DNA from: Sciurus carolinensis
Lineage: Eukaryota > Chordata > Mammalia > Rodentia > Sciuridae
Length of the DNA stretch: 64,000 bases
NCBI RefSeq assembly: GCF_902686445.1
Contig: NC_062229.1
Location: 6,791,503-6,855,502 of the forward strand
Reading direction: 5' to 3'
Shown: piece after piece, positions 58,734-64,000 of the stretch
How positions within the stretch are numbered: the first letter of the stretch is position 1
Layout: each line of letters begins with the position of its first letter
Made by a program: the position numbers and the translations under genes
Notes under the pieces: generated by a model
What the model was told of the DNA's origin: nothing
Seen by the model: the letters and a program-made list of their open reading frames with translations, nothing else
The model's database searches: none

Positions 58734-59162
58734 TGTTATGGTTTAGATACCAAGTGTCCCTGGTAAAGCTCATGTATCAGAAACAAGCTATGTAAAGTAC
58801 CAATGTTCAAAGGTGAAATGACTGTATTGTGAGAGCTGTAACTTAATCAGTGAATCAATTAATAGCTTAAATGGAGGACAGTTAACTGTAGGAAGGTGGG
58901 GCATGGATGAAGGAAGTAGTTCTCTGGAGACTTGACTTAGGGGTCTATATTTTGTCCCTGACCCCTCACTGGCTCTGCTTCCTGGCTTCCACAAGCCTAG
59001 CAACTCTCCTCTGTCATAGCATTCCACCATGGTGTCCTGCCTCATTCAGACCCATGGCAATGAAGTCCACTGACCATAAACTGAGCCAAAATAAACTCCC
59101 CGTCCTCTAAGTTCTTCTTGTCAGGTATTTCAGTCACAGCAGCAAGAAGTTGAATAATACAT
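58734..59162 (+). mobile_element. MaLR-type solo LTR relic
   Basis: Starts tgttatggtttagataccaa and ends with gcagcaagaagttgaataata. In between are gctcatgtat, attttgtccctgacc, ccaccatggtgtcctgcctc and aaaataaactcc (poly(A) signal region). This layout is that of ERVL-MaLR LTRs in mammals. No internal region adjoins it. Confidence 0.65.
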
Positions 59163-60375
59163 AGTGCCTGAGTGAAGGCTTGAGCCAAGGACACATTGGT
59201 GTGCTTCATGTACAGACAGCAGGGAAGGGATAAATCACACAGGGCTATGTATGGGCTTCTTAACACTGAAGATATAATCCTACAATAATGCAGCCAGCTC
59301 CATGCAGATACTTCAGCTCCTTGAGGTTTAGAGTACACATGTTTCTCAGTCTGCAAAACAAGAGAAATATAAAAATAAACACAAAGCAAATAGAAATTCA
59401 CAATAATACACCAATGGAAAAGATAGAAAATGGCATCTTTAAAGTTTGAAAAAGAAAAGCTCATCGTGAGACTGTTTAGCAAGAAGTTTAAAAGTTTCAT
59501 GAGTACATCCATGTTCAACTTTTTGGAGCAAGCTTGCCTTGTCAATATTGGGAATGTCTGGCAACCATAAGCCCAAGCACAGAGCACTCAGTATCTCCAT
59601 CCCTTCCCACCCCAACCAAGTACATACACAAACATATATACCTATATATGAGAGTTACACAGAATTGCAAGGGCCTCTGAAGAACCTTGCAGAAAAATCC
59701 ACACACTTCAGGCAGAGTTCACTTTCTTGGAAAAGAAATATAAAGTGTCAGTTTTACAAAGGTAAAATATAGAAGTAATTCTATGGTTGTCACAATCTAC
59801 TCTAAACTCCAGTCACAATCTATTAGAAAATGAAGGTTTTAATTTTGTTATTTATAACTTAGTTTTTTAAAACATGAACATGTTTGTGTTTAAAAATAAC
59901 CCCAAAAGATCTAGAAATAATTTTGAGGCTCTTCAAAATCAGTGGCTGTTTTCCAATGACCCAATGACAATTGAAAATCAAAATGAGCAGAAAATAATGA
60001 TATAAGAAGCTGCTAAGTTAAAGAAGTTTTAACAAGTGTACCAAAACTGTTCACTTCTTTTGTCACTATTAAAAATGTAGCAAGGAAACAAAATCAGTCA
60101 TTCTGCCTGATGTAAACTAATACTCAGGAAATGAAGAAGCACTTGCAATAGATAAGTCATGCTAATTCCTGATGTTTCATTTGGTTTTTCCATTATTCAT
60201 TACTACAGAACATGTGGCAGTTTATTTCTGTAAAGGAGGTCTTTCTTGTTTGCTTTTTGCATTTTCATGGCACACTGATTTTCAAACTGTTGTGGCCACT
60301 TTCCACTGCAAAAGCACAGTTGAGAGTCTGTGACAAAGGCCTTACTGCCACAGACTGTGGCATTTGCTATCTGGC

Positions 60376-60715
60376 TGCTATGGGTTGATGTTTGTGTCTC
60401 CCGGAAATTGCTATGTTGAAGTCCCAATTCATGGTGATGACATCAGGAAGCAGGGCCTTCTGGGAGGCAACTGGGTGATGAGGGCAGATACATTCAGATC
60501 AGTGACCTTAGGAAGGAGAATCCACAGGAGACTGTCCCTTCCACTATGGATGAATGAGCTTTCTATGAAAACAGGAAACCCCTGCCAGACACCAAATCTA
60601 CTGTGCCCGATTTCTGACTTCTCACTCTCCAGAACAGAGTAATAACCTTCTGCTGTTTAGAAACCACAGAGTTCATGGTACTTCTGTCATAGAAGCCCAA
60701 CAAACTAAGACTTTG
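60376..60715 (+). mobile_element. MLT1-like LTR relic
   Basis: tatgggttgatgtttgtgtc, then ttgctatgttgaagtcccaa, then ctgggaggcaactgggtgat, then ccagacaccaaatctactg, and agcccaacaaactaagac at the end follow the MLT1 consensus order as I know it. Confidence 0.65.
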
Positions 60716-62774
60716 GCCTTTTACTGCAAAAGTGAACCAAATGCCTGTGCTACAGATTCACCATTAGGAATAAAACACCAAGAACAACAATTTTTCTGGT
60801 AAATACTCATGAAAGTCCACAGAATACATAAAACAGGACATCAGAAAAGACCTAAGATTGTATTTCAGAAATGAAAAACATATCATAAAATCCAGGAATG
60901 GTAACATGACAGTAAAATCCTGACTTTTCTTACATGTGACTTAGTCTAAAAGAAGGACTTCAGGACTTTGGCTTTAATAGTAAAGCACTTTTTTTCAATT
61001 TTGACTGATCAGATTGAACAAATAGACAGTTAATTTAATTATACACTCTGTAATTGCACTAGCTCTGACAAAAAAGAAAGAAAATGTTTATTTTCAAATG
61101 TTAAAATAAGTTGAAAATATGCTGTATTTAAAGTGAAAATCTCCTAAACTGTAAACACCAAAGGGCTCATTTTCAAAACAAAGAAATAATATACTGTTTT
61201 CTGCAATTTATATTATGTTGATGTGTGCTTTGAGTCCTTGGTTGAGAAAAGATGACAGCATCACTCAACTAAAGAGGACTTGACCACTAAATAGTAAATA
61301 TGTTGAAAAAGACCAAGAAACAGCAATGCTTCATAAAGCTTATTGTTATATTCTCAAAGAAAAATTTAAAAGCTTGGAAGCTTTTAATAGTATTACTGGA
61401 ATGAAAGAATCAGGACTACGCTACAGATTGTAGGAAAAAACCAGTAAACACAAAAAACTAGTAAGGCAAAGTAATTGGATATTACAAGTTCTACTAAATT
61501 ATTTATTGAATTTTACTAACATGGAACTACACAATGCATAATATAAATTTTAAGAGTAGATCTTATGATTGTAACTGCTTAATTTTATAAACTATTAATT
61601 TCAAAAACATCCACAAGTTAATACATAAAAACGTTAGTGTTGGTTACTGCTGGATCAGTATACTTCTCTTTCAATATTTCAAAGTTCTATGAAATGAGTA
61701 CAAGTAATGCTGACAAAAGTTCCTTCTCATGGTATTAACATCTTCAGAATGAAAAGCATGCACATGAAGGAAGTCAAGGGGAACAGAAGTCATGAGGGCA
61801 AAGGTCCAAAGAGTTTCTTTGTTGTTTGGAGGATTTCCCCTCTATTTCAGCAATGGTGAGGCTATAAGAGTCTCAGTTAAATGTTAAGGCACAAGAGCCT
61901 CTGTGGCTCATGAATTTGAAAGGTTCAAAAAAGACATATAACTGTTGCTTTATCCCACTCATTTAAACTGTAACAAGTGATAAATCTTGTATTACATCCA
62001 AACTTGCTTCCTCTCAAGGGTGGGCATAACAATCTGGGTAAAATACAGACATAGGAATGGCAGAAACTTGGTCTGAGCTGAAAGCCGAGTTTTCTCCCCC
62101 TATGCAAGGAGGGTTCTGCTCACCCAGAACAATTAGTAGGAGTTGGATAGCAAAGTAATGCATGGCATAATTACACAATTTTTAAACTTTTACTGTGAAT
62201 TCTGAATGTCACAGTTTGAAGTACCATCAGCAAGATTATTTTTGTTTGCAATTATAATACACATAAATTTTAAACAAGAAACTGAGTTTCATTAAAAGAT
62301 CAAATTCTTATTCTTAGTATTTACAACAAATAATCAGAGAAAGAAAAGTAAAAAGAAACTATGTGCATGTTTGATTTCTGTAACAGACTCCAATTCATGA
62401 AGTAAATAGAAGTTATTGTAAATAGTCCCACATCTCACCCAAATAGAGAAAGAAAAATGGATTAAATTGAATGTTAACATTCAAATATATAAAGGTTTAA
62501 AGATAACAATGACAAACAATGGCAAAACATAATTGCACATGCTTGGAACTGTTTATAAAGATTTTCAAGTGAAAGAAAAAAAATTCTTATTTTATCTTGA
62601 ACACACATAAAGCTGAGAACAGGAGAAAAAGAGACAGAGATTAAGATTAAAGTACAACAGAGCTTGGCAAAATAGGAAAGGGAGAGAATATTCAAAAAAA
62701 AATGAAAGTATCTCATATCCTTATTCACATATGAATATTATGGATAAAACACTAAAGCACAAAAGAGGGACCTG
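60716..62774. other. AT-rich intergenic sequence
   Basis: No gene or nameable repeat recognised. Confidence 0.4.
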
Positions 62775-63000
62775 GGGTGTGTTTTGTGTTTTGTTCTCTT
62801 TTATTACCATGGATTGAACCCAGGTGTGCTTAACCACTGAGCCACATTGACATCCCATTTTAGTTTTATTTTGAGACAGGGTCTTGCTAAGTTGCTTAGG
62901 GCACTATTAAGCTGCTGAGGCTGGCTTTGAACCTGTGATCCTCCTACCTCAGCCACATGAGTTACTGGGATTATAGGCATGCTCACTGCACCTTGGCTTT
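62775..63000 (-). mobile_element. B1-ID dimeric SINE, minus strand
   Basis: On plus the ID part comes first (ccatggattgaacccaggtg, then cttaaccactgagccac). The B1 part follows: gagacagggtcttgctaagt, ggctttgaacctgtgatcc, tgggattataggcatgc. Diverged but complete. Confidence 0.8.
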
Positions 63001-63241
63001 AGGGTGTTTTTGGAAGATGGATGGGAGTCAAAACTTCCGGGGGTGACTCAGCTGAGGCAAAACACAAGGAATGAGCAATGTGATTATAAGGCAATGTGTG
63101 CTCAGGCTCCAAAAGGCTGGCTGCCTTCAATTTAGGAATTTATGAAGGACAAACAAGAGTCTAACAGTTAAAGAACAAAGCATCAATTAGAGGCAGTTTG
63201 TGATACAATTAAATAGCAATGTTAGAATTTGATTCTATACT

Positions 63242-63922
63242 TGTTGCCGCCCACAGCAACAATTGCATGGGTATTTATTGGAGGTGGACTGAAAATAAAC
63301 TACTTTTCCTATATTCACTAATTTATAGAGGAAGAGAGACTTTGAGAAGAAGAGAGACTTTGCTTAGAGGAAGAGAAACTTTGCTTATCAGGAAGAGGAA
63401 CTTTGAGAGAAAGATAGTTTTGCTTATAGAGAAAGTTTTAGAGAAAGAGAGGCTTCTACGTTTATCAGAGATTTATTTCTTCTTAGAGTTGCATCCCACA
63501 TCCTGTGAACTAGGTGCTATCTATCTGAGGGTTAGCTGCTTCTTCTAGCTGCTTCTTCTCTCCGATAACTGCTTCTGTTTACTGCTACTTCTGTTCTCTG
63601 CTTGCCGCTGCTGCTTGCCTTCTGCCTACTGCCCACTTATATTCCCTTCAGGAGGTGGAAGGCAGGGCCATGCTAGTTGAGATCGGGCAAGGAGCCAGCT
63701 GCCCCATCACGGCAAAGGTTAAAGCGAGCAGGCAGGAGCAGAAGCACTCGGGAAACACCTGTGGACACGTTGTGTGTGTGGACTTAATTGAATACGGTCA
63801 ATGATAAATCACCTGAGTGTGCTTATGTTAATTAACCTCCTCACTGCCGATGTGATCAAAACAACCTCCGGCTGGCTGCCAGGTGCCATCCCAACACAGT
63901 CCACATGGCACAGCCCCCAACA
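63242..63922 (-). mobile_element. Solo LTR, ERVK/IAP-like
   Basis: On the minus strand it starts TGTTGGGGGCTGTGCC at 63922 and ends GGGCGGCAACA at 63242 (TG...CA). It has a TATA box (gaatataagtgg, around 63637-63648) and an AATAAA at 63472-63477, with a second at about 63275. A tandem array of about 25-28-bp gaga/ctttgctta units (63325-63440) lies after the first poly(A) signal. It is flanked by tatact (63236-63241) and tatatt (63923-63928), a 6-bp duplication as in ERVK. No internal retroviral sequence is adjacent, so it is a recombined solo LTR. Confidence 0.75.
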
Positions 63923-63928
63923 TATATT

Positions 63929-64000
63929 CATTTCTTTTGTAAGATCATCATGTCTGAAAAGCCAACAGAATGCTGAGAGTCTTAATATCATACATTTTTT
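63929..64000. other. Window end, nothing recognised
   Basis: Short AT-rich stretch after the LTR target duplication. Confidence 0.4.

Noticed and set aside
59042..59587. 181-codon minus-strand frame as a gene
   Set aside because: Its 3' part is the MaLR LTR read backwards and the rest is hydrophobic AT-rich sequence with no recognised domain.
1..64000. CRISPR arrays, operons or other prokaryotic or mobile defence systems
   Set aside because: Composition, SINE/LINE content and spliced exon structure are those of a mammalian nuclear genome; tandem repeats found are microsatellites, L1 monomers or LTR units.

Overview
The window is non-coding-dominated nuclear DNA of a mammal, almost certainly a rodent of the squirrel family. 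The pointers are abundant tRNA-derived ID-type SINEs (including B1-ID dimers), a young L1 with tandem GC-rich 5' monomers, and scattered L2, MIR and MaLR relics. One 100-N assembly gap lies at 32621-32720. No intact host protein-coding gene can be supported. The only long open frames belong to L1 retrotransposons.

Left of the gap (1-32620) the plus strand carries dispersed exons of an ANKRD26/CCDC144-like gene: two ankyrin exons (217-323, 1732-1905), a possible linker exon near 5078-5164, and three coiled-coil exons (26228-26466, 27107-27308, 28643-28765). A frameshift in the first coiled-coil exon and a phase clash between the next two mark it as a pseudogene. Between these exon groups lies a three-level nest of L1s. 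An old minus-strand L1 was split by a twin-primed L1 (12508-20534), which was in turn split by a young full-length L1 (14075-20383). The young L1 has two 459-bp promoter monomers, an intact ORF1, and an ORF2 broken by one nonsense codon.

Right of the gap, two more ankyrin exons lie on the minus strand (33640-33860 and 33962-34097). They correspond to the repeats that precede those at the left edge of the window. From 40586 to 57754 the minus strand holds six dispersed, correctly ordered exons of an unprocessed ryanodine-receptor pseudogene, closest to RYR3. They cover the first SPRY domain and the second repeat of the repeat 1/2 region, and carry several stops and frameshifts. Two truncated L1s (46083-48785 and 52358-53592), several SINEs and L2/MIR pieces lie in its introns.

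The right end (58-64 kb) holds two MaLR-type LTR relics, a B1-ID SINE, and a solo ERVK/IAP-like LTR (63242-63922) with a 6-bp target duplication. Overall this looks like a segmentally duplicated gene graveyard shaped by L1 activity. I found no evidence of an undescribed functional system. The most informative items are the RYR3-like pseudogene, the split and inverted ankyrin locus around the gap, and the nested L1s.
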